Below, one piece after another: positions 20,972 to 29,110 of a stretch of 64,000 nt of DNA. Source of the stretch: Devosia ginsengisoli (GTDB lineage: Bacteria; Pseudomonadota; Alphaproteobacteria; Rhizobiales; Devosiaceae). Below the pieces are notes generated by a model. The model was given only the letters and a program-made list of their open reading frames with translations, was not told where the DNA came from and did not search any database. The DNA is taken from assembly GCF_007859655.1 (NCBI RefSeq), contig NZ_CP042304.1:2916501-2980500 (forward strand). Reading direction: 5' to 3'. Position 1 is the first letter of the stretch; the number at the start of each line of letters is the position of its first letter. The position numbers were made by a program, and so were the translations under genes.

Positions 20972-22021
20972 TTACGCCGCCGACTTCAGCCGCACCAGGG
21001 CATGGGCCAGCCGCGCTGCGATCGCTTCGACCGGCGCCTGCTCCACCACTGCGCCTTCCTCGAAGGCAACGCGCGGCATGCCATAGACCAGCGCCGAAGC
21101 CTGGTTCTGCCCCACCGTATAGGCGCCGGCATCGCGCATCAGCTTGAGCCCGCGCGCCCCATCCCGGCCCATGCCGGTCAGGATCGCCCCGACGGCCAGG
21201 GGACCAACGGTCCTGGCGACCGATTCAAACAGCACATCGACACTGGGGCGATGCCCGCTTTCCGGCTCGTCCTGCGTCAACCTGGCCTTGAGTTGGCCCG
21301 ATGTCCGCTCCACCCGCAGATGATAATCGCCGCGTGCCACATAGGCGTGGCCGGGCAGGAGCGGCATGCGATCCTCCGCCTCCACCACCTTGAGGCCGCA
21401 GATCTCGTCGAGCCGGGCGGCGAAGCGGTTGGTAAAGCCGGGCGGCATGTGCTGGGCGATGACGATGGGCGGGCAATCGGCCGGCATGTCGGCCAGCACC
21501 GCGCGGATCGCCTCGACGCCGCCGGTCGATGCGCCGATGGCGATGAGCGCGCCCGCCGGTGCAGCCGCGGTCTTGACCGCGATCTTGGGCGCCTCGGCCC
21601 GGCCGGCCGAGCGGCCCCGCACGTCGGACTTGGCCGCCGCCCTGATCTTGTCGCGCAGGTTGGCGCCGAAAGCCTCGATGCCCCCTTCGGCTTCCGCGCT
21701 CGGCTTGGCCACGAAATCCACCGCGCCCAGTTCGAGCGCCAGCAGCGTTTCGCTGGCCCCCTTCTTGGTCAGCGTCGAAACCATGACCACCGGCGTCGGC
21801 CGCAGGCGCATCAGCCGGTCGAGGAACTGCAGCCCGTTCATATTGGGCATTTCGATATCGAGCGTCACCACATCGGGGTTGAGCGCCTTGATCTTTTCGC
21901 GCGCATCGATCGGGTCGGTGGCGGTGCCGACGACATTGATGTCGCCGTCGCGTGTCAGCATGCGCGTCAGCACTTCGCGGATCAGCGCCGAATCGTCGAC
22001 GACCAGGACCTTGATGCTCAT
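20972..22021 (-). CDS. cheB: Chemoreceptor glutamate methylesterase CheB
   Basis: A 349-residue protein. The N-terminal receiver domain has Asp9-Asp10 and phospho-acceptor Asp55 (VVTLDIEMP). The C-terminal methylesterase has the catalytic triad Ser in IGASTGG, His in AQHMPPGF, and Asp in GMGRDGA. It removes methyl groups from receptor glutamates and deamidates glutamines, giving adaptation. Its start overlaps the cheR stop by 4 nt (22018-22021), so the two opposing enzymes are made together. Length is normal for the family. Confidence 0.96.
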   Translation of the reverse strand: MSIKVLVVDDSALIREVLTRMLTRDGDINVVGTATDPIDAREKIKALNPDVVTLDIEMPNMNGLQFLDRLMRLRPTPVVMVSTLTKKGASETLLALELGAVDFVAKPSAEAEGGIEAFGANLRDKIRAAAKSDVRGRSAGRAEAPKIAVKTAAAPAGALIAIGASTGGVEAIRAVLADMPADCPPIVIAQHMPPGFTNRFAARLDEICGLKVVEAEDRMPLLPGHAYVARGDYHLRVERTSGQLKARLTQDEPESGHRPSVDVLFESVARTVGPLAVGAILTGMGRDGARGLKLMRDAGAYTVGQNQASALVYGMPRVAFEEGAVVEQAPVEAIAARLAHALVRLKSAA

Positions 22022-22863
22022 GCTGCTTCTCGTTTGCTCAGTTTCTGCCTGGATTGATAGATGGTCTTGCCGACCAGCCGGAAACCCTCGCCGCCCGAGC
22101 CGAGATTTTCCGAATGGCCGATATAGAGAAAGGCCTCCGGCGCCAGCAGCTTGCTGAAGCGCCCGAACATTTCGCCCTGGGTCGGTTTATCGAAATAGAT
22201 CGCTACATTGCGGCAGAAGATGGCGTCGAACGGCCCCTTCATCGGCCAGGGGCCAATCAGGTTGAGCGGCTTGAACGAAATCAGCTCGCGCACCGCCTGG
22301 GGAACGCGGATCGTGCCGTCACCCAGCTTTTCGAAAGGCCGCGCCCGCTCGCCCGCAAGCCCGTTCAACTCGTTTTCCGAATAGATGCCGCGCGCCGCCT
22401 TGGCGATGACCGCCGTATCGATATCGGTCGCCAGGACTTTGAAATCCCAGCGCTTGAGATCGGGGAACGCCGCCAGCAGGTCCATGCCGACAGTATAGGG
22501 TTCCTGCCCCGTCGAGCAGCCGGCCGACCAGATGCGCAGGCGACTGCCGCGCGGCCTTTCCGCCATGAGCGCCCCCACATGGGACCGCAGATGCTCGAAA
22601 TGGTGGTCTTCCCGATAGAAGCGCGTGAGATTGGTGGTGAGCGCGTTGACGAAATCCTGCCCGTCCTGGGCGGTGCCCTGGCGCTCGAGATAGTCGAGAT
22701 AGGCATCGAAACCCGGCAGGCCCAGCGCCCGCACGATCTTGGATAGCCGCGAGATCACCAATGTCCTCTTGGCATCGCTCAACGAGATACCGGCGACCGA
22801 ATAGACCCGGTTCTTGACCCGCGAAAACTCGCGGTCGCTGAGGGAGATTTCTCCCTGTTCCAT
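22018..22863 (-). CDS. cheR: Chemoreceptor glutamate methyltransferase CheR
   Basis: A 281-residue S-adenosylmethionine-dependent methyltransferase. The N-terminal helical domain (FSRVKNRVYSVAGISLSDAKRTLV) precedes the SAM site (RLRIWSAGCSTGQEPYTVGM), with VLATDIDTAVIAKA and IFCRNVAIYF further on. It methylates receptor glutamates. The xWxxF tails on six of the local receptors would be its docking peptide. The ATG at 22863 opens the recognised N-terminal helix; the frame is open 58 codons further upstream but that part is arginine-rich and not family-like. Confidence 0.95.
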   Translation of the reverse strand: MEQGEISLSDREFSRVKNRVYSVAGISLSDAKRTLVISRLSKIVRALGLPGFDAYLDYLERQGTAQDGQDFVNALTTNLTRFYREDHHFEHLRSHVGALMAERPRGSRLRIWSAGCSTGQEPYTVGMDLLAAFPDLKRWDFKVLATDIDTAVIAKAARGIYSENELNGLAGERARPFEKLGDGTIRVPQAVRELISFKPLNLIGPWPMKGPFDAIFCRNVAIYFDKPTQGEMFGRFSKLLAPEAFLYIGHSENLGSGGEGFRLVGKTIYQSRQKLSKREAA

Positions 22864-22903
22864 GCGGCTTACCCCAATTGCCTTGTGGCCGGTTGTGCCG
22901 GGA

Positions 22904-24424
22904 TCAGGCGCGTGCCCGCCGGGCCGGTTGTGCCGCGCTGGGCTCTCCGGCTTCGCCGAGCGACGCCATCCGCCCGGTGAGGCGCTGCAGCGCCGCGTCA
23001 CCCTCGTCCAGTGTCGCGACGATCGTATCGGTTTCATTGCTTAGATTGCGTAAATGCGTATCGAGCCCCTCGATCATTTTTTGCAGGGCCTGCGCCTCGT
23101 TCACGCCGGTCTCCGACTGGGCCCGGCCGCGTTTCACCACGTCGCGGATATCGCGGGCCGAGCGGTTGGTCAGTTGCGCCAGCTGGCGCACTTCGTCGGC
23201 CACCACGGCAAAGCCCGCCCCCTTCTCGCCAGCCCGCGCCGCCTCGACCGCGGCATTGAGCGCCAGCAGGTTGGTGCGGAACGAGACGTCCTCGATGGCC
23301 TGCACCATCTTGTCGATTTCCTGCGTCATCTGGTCGATCTCGCCCACCAGCGCCCCGGTGCGCCGCGCCGCCAGATCGGCCGCACCCACCAGGTCCTGTG
23401 CCTCGCGGCCGATGGCAAGCGCCTGCCGCAGCCCGGCGCTGCCAGTGGCAAGAGCCTGCCCCATGGCGCCGGCATCGTCGCGGCTCCCGGCAGTCAGCGA
23501 ACCATAATGGGCCGCCCGCTGCTCGAAGCCGTCTACCAACCGGCCCACCGCTGCCAGCCGGTCCTCGAGCCCGGTCCGCAGGTCGCGCTCCTCGTCCAGT
23601 TGCTCGATGATCGCAGCGATGAAATCGTGCAGCCGCATGGCCAGCGCCCCGATTGGGCCGTCGAGTGCATCGGGCAGGTCGTGGCCGCCGGCCGCCACGC
23701 CTTCGAGCTGCAGCAGTCCCGCATCGAGCGTGGCCAGCCCGGTATTGAGCGCGGCGAGCGTTGGATGGGCCAGGGCGGCCCTGGTCTCGAAGCGGAACCC
23801 GGTCTGGCCGCTGGCCAGGGCCCCGGCAAAGGCATCGAGATCATCATCCTCGATATAGCTGCCGGCCGGTACCAGTTCGAGCAGGTAGCGGCCCGCAGCA
23901 ATGGATCGCCGCCGCACGGTAAAGCGGCCGCCGCCCAGCATGACCATGGCTTCCTCGGCCGCACCGCCGCCGGCATCGAGATAGCCCGCGCCGAACAGGG
24001 CATCGAGCGATGCCCCTTCGCCGGCATCCCTGGCCAGCGCCGTGATTCCCATGCTGGCTGCCAGGATCAGGCCCTTTTCGTCCACCACCACGGCCGGCTG
24101 CTGCATGGCGGCAATGGCGCTCTTGAAATGGTGGGCCTTTTCGAGACGCTTGCCCAGCCGCGCCACGACACCGGCAATGGTGAGGGTCTCGTCGGGCTTC
24201 TCGCAAAGCCCGGCCGCCAGCGCCACCGAAGCCAGCGTGGCGCGGTCCTGCCGATCGTAGTGCGTCGCGATGAACAATGTGCCGGCCAACGCCACCAGCA
24301 GCAGGCCGACAACGCTGCCCTGCCCCGCCGGACCGGTGCCAAGCGTGGCCGTGGCAATCCCGGCCAGCGCCACGACGCCCAGCCACAGACTGGCAATGAT
24401 GAGCGCTAGCCGCAGATTGGGCAT
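22904..24424 (-). CDS. Membrane-anchored receptor-like protein with PAS-like region and signalling hairpin
   Basis: A 506-residue protein directly upstream of cheR. Two hydrophobic helices sit at the N-terminus (about residues 5-25 and 35-52), with a very short loop between them, so there is no periplasmic sensor. A PAS-like cytoplasmic segment follows (MQQPAVVVDEKGLILAASMG). The C-terminal half carries the receptor hairpin ([22 protein letters not shown], then FAVVADEVRQLA), closer to the general consensus than the array receptors. It ends QPARRARA without a tether. It would sense a cytoplasmic or membrane signal and couple to CheA/CheW. The ATG at 24424 is preferred to a TTG at 24433. Confidence 0.8.
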   Translation of the reverse strand: MPNLRLALIIASLWLGVVALAGIATATLGTGPAGQGSVVGLLLVALAGTLFIATHYDRQDRATLASVALAAGLCEKPDETLTIAGVVARLGKRLEKAHHFKSAIAAMQQPAVVVDEKGLILAASMGITALARDAGEGASLDALFGAGYLDAGGGAAEEAMVMLGGGRFTVRRRSIAAGRYLLELVPAGSYIEDDDLDAFAGALASGQTGFRFETRAALAHPTLAALNTGLATLDAGLLQLEGVAAGGHDLPDALDGPIGALAMRLHDFIAAIIEQLDEERDLRTGLEDRLAAVGRLVDGFEQRAAHYGSLTAGSRDDAGAMGQALATGSAGLRQALAIGREAQDLVGAADLAARRTGALVGEIDQMTQEIDKMVQAIEDVSFRTNLLALNAAVEAARAGEKGAGFAVVADEVRQLAQLTNRSARDIRDVVKRGRAQSETGVNEAQALQKMIEGLDTHLRNLSNETDTIVATLDEGDAALQRLTGRMASLGEAGEPSAAQPARRARA

Positions 24425-24493
24425 GATGCGCAAATCAGTGAGAAGAGGTCCAACATGGCCGAACTCTATGTCGACAATGGTTAATCAAATCTA

Positions 24494-24521
24494 TAAAGTC
24501 TTACTGCCGGGTAAGACTTTA
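24494..24521. promoter_or_regulatory. AT-rich 11-bp inverted repeat between cheD and the receptor-like gene
   Basis: TAAAGTCTTAC and GTAAGACTTTA flank a 6-nt centre (TGCCGG). The site is about 70 nt upstream of the receptor-like gene start and about 115 nt after the cheD stop. The perfect, AT-rich symmetry fits an operator or a weak terminator. A GC-rich hairpin (CGTCGGCC/GGCCGACG, 24590-24613) closer to cheD is a better terminator candidate. Confidence 0.4.
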
Positions 24522-24635
24522 ATAAGCCTGATTGCGACAATCTGAAGATTTGTCCTGCTTCGGGACAGCAGCAAACGCAAAGAGCTGGCCGTCGGCCCGC
24601 GATCCGGCCGACGCCATCCAGGTGTCGTGGCAGTG

Positions 24636-25226
24636 CTAGAACAGTTCGATATCGTCCACCGGTGCGGGCAGGATGATGCGGCGCTTGGCGATCGCGGCTT
24701 CTTCGCGCGCCACGTTATCACCGATCTCGCTATCGAGACGTTTGACGAAAGCCCGGCCGGAATACGGCTTGAACAGCACGCGGCGGGCATAGGTGCCACC
24801 CAGGTCTTCGCTGGTGGCGACATAGCCTTCATCGAGCAGGAACTGCCGCACGAATTCGATATTCTTGCGCCCGACATCGTCCAGCGCCGAATTGATCTTG
24901 CCGCCGCCGAACACCTTGATCTCGAGATTGGCCTTCTTGCCGGTACCCCTGGTCAGCACCTTGTTGATGAGCTGTTCCATGGCGAAAGCGCCATAGCGGG
25001 CCGACGCGCCGTAGCGGTCCCTGGCGGAGCCCGATTGCTCCGCGAGCAGGAAGTGGTTCATGCCGCCCACCTGAGCGACCCGGTCGCGTACGCAGGCCGA
25101 GATGCAGGAGCCCAGGACGGTGGAATAGGTGAGGTCGGCCGCATCGGAAACATGGCAATCGCCCTGGTGCACGGTCGTAACCACCCCACGATCGAATTCG
25201 GGTGGTAAAGAGTTCGGCAATGCCAT
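24636..25226 (-). CDS. cheD: Chemoreceptor glutamine deamidase CheD
   Basis: A 196-residue protein of the CheD family. The catalytic Cys41 lies in YSTVLGSCISACV and the His58 in VGGMNHFLL; RYGAFAMEQLINKVL and LEIKVFGGGKI are family motifs. It hydrolyses specific receptor glutamines to glutamate and in many bacteria interacts with a CheY-P phosphatase. The ATG at 25226 opens the conserved core; a start at 25286 would add 20 unconserved residues. It is the first gene of the cheD-receptor-cheR-cheB-cheY2 run on this strand and diverges from the cheT-like gene. Confidence 0.93.
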   Translation of the reverse strand: MALPNSLPPEFDRGVVTTVHQGDCHVSDAADLTYSTVLGSCISACVRDRVAQVGGMNHFLLAEQSGSARDRYGASARYGAFAMEQLINKVLTRGTGKKANLEIKVFGGGKINSALDDVGRKNIEFVRQFLLDEGYVATSEDLGGTYARRVLFKPYSGRAFVKRLDSEIGDNVAREEAAIAKRRIILPAPVDDIELF

Positions 25227-25391
25227 TTGTCGTCTTGCAACCCCAAAACCAGTGGTTCGGATCGTAGCGGAAAACTCGTTAGCCAATTGCTAACCACACC
25301 GATGGAGCGATGCCACACCGGCAAATTCGGCAAGAAGAGCTTTAGAAATAGTCCTATAGGTTGCTTGCAACGGGGCTAGGGTCTGATCTTT

Positions 25392-25745
25392 ATGTCACTG
25401 CAGAAACTCGCGAGAGAACTCGATGAGACAGCGCGCCAGACGGCGTCGATGCTAGAAGGCATCACTGAAGCGCTTGAACTTCTCGCCGACACCAAATTGA
25501 GCAAGGACGCTTCGGTCCAACAGGCCGTCCTGATGATCGTCACCGCCCTGCAGGGGCAGGACCGTATCGAACAGCGGTGCCACAACATGGCCTTAGCCGT
25601 CCGCCAGTTCGCCCTCCTGCCCGCCAACGCCCCTGACAGCGTCTATGACGAAATCTGGGCCAGCCTCACCCTCGACGAATTGCGCGTGCCCGCTTTGTCC
25701 GGCATCGCCGCCCACCAGACCCATGGTGACGCCGAACTGTTCTAG
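25392..25745 (+). CDS. Small helical DXXXQ protein, candidate CheT/CheZ-type CheY-P phosphatase
   Basis: A 117-residue acidic, mostly helical protein. The segment VLMIVTALQGQDRIEQRCHNMALAV contains Asp57-R-I-E-Gln61, a DXXXQ motif like that used by CheZ-family phosphatases. Sinorhizobium meliloti has a small DXXXQ protein, CheT, encoded at the end of its che operon near cheD and linked to signal termination; this gene has similar size and setting. I cannot align the two here, so orthology is inference. It is the only plus-strand gene in the chemotaxis locus and has its own terminator at 25775. The 5' region is shared divergently with cheD. Confidence 0.6.
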   Translation: MSLQKLARELDETARQTASMLEGITEALELLADTKLSKDASVQQAVLMIVTALQGQDRIEQRCHNMALAVRQFALLPANAPDSVYDEIWASLTLDELRVPALSGIAAHQTHGDAELF

Positions 25746-25774
25746 ATTTTTCAGAGATGTCCGAACGAAAAGAC

Positions 25775-25796
25775 AGGCGCGATGGGCGCCTTTTTT
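25775..25796 (+). terminator. Terminator of the cheT-like gene
   Basis: AGGCGC and GCGCCT enclose a 5-nt loop and are followed by TTTTTT. This is a typical factor-independent terminator 29 nt after the stop; the convergent chorismate mutase gene ends just beyond it. Confidence 0.85.
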
Positions 25797-25800
25797 GTGC

Positions 25801-26091
25801 CTACCGCGCGGCCGCCTTGTGATGCTGGATGACTTCATCGATGATGAAGCGCAGGAATTTCTCGGAAAATGCCGGGTCGAGATTGGCCGCTGCGGCCAGG
25901 CTTCGGAGCCGCTCGACCTGCTCCTGTTCACGGCCGCTATCGGTGGCCGCCAGGCCCTTTTCGGCCTTGAGCCGGCCAACCTGCCGCGTCAGCTTGAACC
26001 GCTCGGCCAGGATGAAGACGACCGCCGCATCCAGATTGTCGATGCTTTCCCGCAATTGCAGCAATTCGGCGGGAATATCTGTCTTGGCCAT
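25801..26091 (-). CDS. Chorismate mutase, AroQ class
   Basis: A 96-residue, all-helical AroQ-type chorismate mutase converting chorismate to prephenate for phenylalanine and tyrosine synthesis. The family pattern is clear: LRESIDNLDAAVVFILAERFKLTRQVGRLKAEKGL, then REQEQVERLRSLA and a C-terminal helix FLRFIIDEVIQHH. The second ATG (26091) is preferred because AAGGA lies 7 nt before it; the ATG at 26097 leaves only 1 nt. It lies downstream of cheW on the same strand but beyond a terminator, so it may be transcribed on its own. Its place inside a chemotaxis locus is unusual; in related genomes I would expect it near ffh/rpsP. Confidence 0.9.
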   Translation of the reverse strand: MAKTDIPAELLQLRESIDNLDAAVVFILAERFKLTRQVGRLKAEKGLAATDSGREQEQVERLRSLAAAANLDPAFSEKFLRFIIDEVIQHHKAAAR

Positions 26092-26116
26092 CGGCATGTC
26101 CTTCGCGCTGGAAACG

Positions 26117-26138
26117 AAAAGGGCGCCAGCGGCGCCCT
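26117..26138 (-). terminator. Terminator after cheW
   Basis: AGGGCGCC and GGCGCCCT with a 3-nt loop (26120-26138) are followed on the minus strand by TTTCG. It is 26 nt beyond the cheW stop and just upstream of the chorismate mutase start. Confidence 0.75.
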
Positions 26139-26163
26139 CGATTGATTGACGATATCGAGCGGC

Positions 26164-26652
26164 CTAGCCGTCCATCTTGGCGCCTGACACCACGGCATGC
26201 AGGTCGATCAGCCCGACCATGCGGCTCTCATGGGTCACGATGCCGTTGAGCAGTTCGGTATCGATCGAATTGCCTTCCGGCACATTGTGGATGTCGTCGC
26301 GGCTGACGGTCAGGATGTCGCTGACCGCATCGACCAGGATGCCGACCCATTTGTCGCCGACACTCATCACCACCACGACATGGTTCTTGGTGGGCGAGGT
26401 CTGGCCGTCGCCGAAACGGGCGCGCAGGTCGAAGATCGGCACGATCGTGCCGCGCAGGTTGATCACCCCACGCACGAATTCGCGCGTATTGGGCAGCGGG
26501 GTCGCACCGTTCCAGGCGCGGATTTCGCGCACCGTGGTGATCTCCACGCCATAGGTCTGTTCACCGATCGAAAAGGCGATGAGCTGGAGCGAGTTCTGCC
26601 CGGCAACGCCGGCCTTCTCGCCCATGTCGTCACGCAAACCGAGCGCTTCCAT
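26164..26652 (-). CDS. cheW: Chemotaxis coupling protein CheW
   Basis: A 162-residue CheW-domain protein linking receptors to CheA. Typical strands are visible: QLIAFSIGEQTYGVEITTVREI, LPNTREFVRGVINLRGTIVPIFDLRARFG, then VGILVDAVSDILTV. It lies 53 nt after cheA on the same strand and is the only stand-alone CheW in the window, so it probably serves the whole receptor array. Confidence 0.95.
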   Translation of the reverse strand: MEALGLRDDMGEKAGVAGQNSLQLIAFSIGEQTYGVEITTVREIRAWNGATPLPNTREFVRGVINLRGTIVPIFDLRARFGDGQTSPTKNHVVVVMSVGDKWVGILVDAVSDILTVSRDDIHNVPEGNSIDTELLNGIVTHESRMVGLIDLHAVVSGAKMDG

Positions 26653-26705
26653 TCTGTTGCCTTTCTGCCGCCGGTTCTGGACGGCTACACACTGTTACTC
26701 GGCCG

Positions 26706-29075
26706 CTAGGCCGCATTCTTGTGGACGATCGTGGTCTTGAGCCCCTGCACGTCGACGATCAGTGCGACATTGCCGTCGCCCAGGATCGTGCCGCCGGCAA
26801 TGCCGTCCACGCGTTCGAAATTCTCTTCCAGCGATTTGATCACCACCTGCTGCTGGCCGATGATGTCGTCGACGATGAGCGCCACCTTGGCCGAGCCTTC
26901 GGCCTCGCACAGCACCACGAACCGGTTCTCAGGGTCGGTCTCGGTCAGCATCTCGAAGCGCCTGGCCAGGTCGATGACCTGCACATATTCGCCCCGCACC
27001 TGCAGCACCTGGCCGCCTGACGGCACCCGCTCGAAGCTGGCGCGCGAGCACTGGATGGTCTCAACGATCGAGGAGAGCGGCACCACATAGGGCGACTCCC
27101 CGACCTTGACCAGCATGACATCGAGCACGGCCAGTGTGAGCGGCAGGCGCAACGTCATGCGCGTGCCCTTGCCGGTCCAGGAGCGGACATGCACCGAGCC
27201 GCCGATCTTCTTGATGTTGGATAGCACCACGTCCATGCCGACGCCGCGGCCGGAAATGTCGCTGACTTCGCTCGCCGTGGAAAAGCCTGGTGCGAAAATA
27301 AGCTGGTCGATCTGCTCGTCGGTCGGATTGACGTCGGGCGCGATAATGCCCTTGTCGCGCGCCAGCTGCAGCACCTTCTCCCGGTTGATGCCGCCGCCAT
27401 CGTCTTCGACGATGATCAGGATATTGCCGCCCGCCTGCTCGGCCGAAAGCCGGATCGTGCCGGTCTCCTGCTTGCCGCGCCCGAGGCGCTTGTCGGGGGT
27501 CTCGATACCATGATCGGCCGAATTGCGGATCATATGCGTCAGCGGATCGCTGAGCTGCTCGATCACCGTCTTGTCGATTTCGGTGTTCTCGCCGATGGTT
27601 TCGAGCTTGATCTTCTTGCCGGTCTTGCTCGCAAGCTCCCGCACCAGGCGCGGCATGCGCGAAAACACCGATTTGACCGGCTGGGCGCGGATCGCCATCA
27701 CCGAATCCTGCAGCCCACGCGTGGTCTGCGCCAGCACTTCGAGGCCGCGCACCAGTTCGGTGTAACGGGCCCGCAAGGTCTCATCCATCTGCTGGGTCAG
27801 CATGGACTGGGTGATGACCAACTCGCCCACCATGTTGACCACGCGGTCCACCTTGTCGAGATCGACGCGGATCGACTGCACACCCACGCTGCGGTTGCCG
27901 CTGCTTTCCTCACCCTCGCCGGATGGCGGCGCGGCACGTAGCGGGGTCGCGGCAACGACCGGCGCCGGCGGCTTGGCGACAGGACTGGGCTGGATAGTCT
28001 CGGCCAGTTCGGCAAAGCTGAGCGTCGGCGGTTCTTCGAAACTGTCCTGCGCGGTAACGGCGACCGGTTCCGGTTCGGGCGCAAACTGCGGCTCGGTCGC
28101 AACATCGGCATCGGCGGTGAAATCGAGCAGGCTGGCCACTTCGTCATCGGCCAGCGCCAGAAGATCGGACGGATCGGGCTCGTCGCTTGCCGCTTGTACC
28201 GGTTCAGGCGCGGCGGGAATGGGCGCGGGCATTTCGAACGCCGTGGCATCGCTGCCGAGCTGCGCCACCGCAATATCGCAATCGCCCTCGACGAATTCGA
28301 AGACCTCGCGGATCATCGCCTCGGTCAGCGCGGGGGAGATCATGGTGATCTCCCAGGAACAATAGACCGCAAAGGGCTCGAAATCGCTCAGCGGCGGAAT
28401 CTCTTCCAGCACGGGGCGCACATGCATCTCGCCCAGCGCGGCGAGTTCGCGGAACAGCAGCAGCGGGTCGTTGGCGCGAGCATAGAGTGCTCGGTGCGGC
28501 GTGAAGCGCACTTCCCAATGGCCCGGCTCGATCTGCATCGGCGCTGCCTCGAAGGCGTCGTCGATAAGCGCCTCTTCTTCACCCGCCATGGCCGGCGCCG
28601 CGGGCGCATCGAGATTGACCATGACCGGGGTGAATTCGATGTCGAATTCGTCGATCGGATCGCCCCCTTCGTCGTCGCCAGCCGCGGCATCGCCGCGTGC
28701 CAGCGCATCGAAGCGCCCCTTCTCGTCCATGCCGTAATCGGCGGGCAAGGCCTCGCCGGTCTGGGCAGCCTTGACGTGGTCGGCCACGATATCATTGGCG
28801 CGGATGCACAGCGTCACCACGTCATCGCTCATCTCGATGCGGCCGTCGCGCACATAGTCGAGCAGCGTTTCATAGGCATGGGCAAAGCCCACCAGCGCCG
28901 AAAAGCCGAAGGCGCCGGCGCCGCCCTTGATCGAATGGATGGCGCGGAACACCGCGTTGAGTCGGTCGGCGTCGCGTTCGCCCGCCTCGATCGCAGCGAA
29001 TTGCTCCTCGAGCTCGGTCAGCAGCTCGGAGCATTCGTCGAAATAGGTGGCTTTGAAATCGTCCAGATCGCTCAT
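26706..29075 (-). CDS. cheA: Chemotaxis sensor histidine kinase CheA
   Basis: A 789-residue kinase. The P1 domain carries the phospho-acceptor His47 in FRAIHSIKGGAGAFG. After a long acidic, proline/alanine-rich P2/linker region come the dimerisation helix (VDRVVNMVGELVITQSML), the ATP-binding domain with N box HMIRNSADHGIETP and G boxes DDGGGI and GRGVGMDVV, and a C-terminal CheW-like regulatory domain. It phosphorylates the CheY proteins and CheB. The ATG at 29075 is preferred to a TTG at 29087 because the AGAAGG ribosome site abuts the TTG. It follows cheY1 with a short gap. Confidence 0.95.
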   Translation of the reverse strand: MSDLDDFKATYFDECSELLTELEEQFAAIEAGERDADRLNAVFRAIHSIKGGAGAFGFSALVGFAHAYETLLDYVRDGRIEMSDDVVTLCIRANDIVADHVKAAQTGEALPADYGMDEKGRFDALARGDAAAGDDEGGDPIDEFDIEFTPVMVNLDAPAAPAMAGEEEALIDDAFEAAPMQIEPGHWEVRFTPHRALYARANDPLLLFRELAALGEMHVRPVLEEIPPLSDFEPFAVYCSWEITMISPALTEAMIREVFEFVEGDCDIAVAQLGSDATAFEMPAPIPAAPEPVQAASDEPDPSDLLALADDEVASLLDFTADADVATEPQFAPEPEPVAVTAQDSFEEPPTLSFAELAETIQPSPVAKPPAPVVAATPLRAAPPSGEGEESSGNRSVGVQSIRVDLDKVDRVVNMVGELVITQSMLTQQMDETLRARYTELVRGLEVLAQTTRGLQDSVMAIRAQPVKSVFSRMPRLVRELASKTGKKIKLETIGENTEIDKTVIEQLSDPLTHMIRNSADHGIETPDKRLGRGKQETGTIRLSAEQAGGNILIIVEDDGGGINREKVLQLARDKGIIAPDVNPTDEQIDQLIFAPGFSTASEVSDISGRGVGMDVVLSNIKKIGGSVHVRSWTGKGTRMTLRLPLTLAVLDVMLVKVGESPYVVPLSSIVETIQCSRASFERVPSGGQVLQVRGEYVQVIDLARRFEMLTETDPENRFVVLCEAEGSAKVALIVDDIIGQQQVVIKSLEENFERVDGIAGGTILGDGNVALIVDVQGLKTTIVHKNAA

Positions 29076-29110
29076 GCGAACGCCCAACCCTTCTGGGTTC
29101 TTATGCCTGC

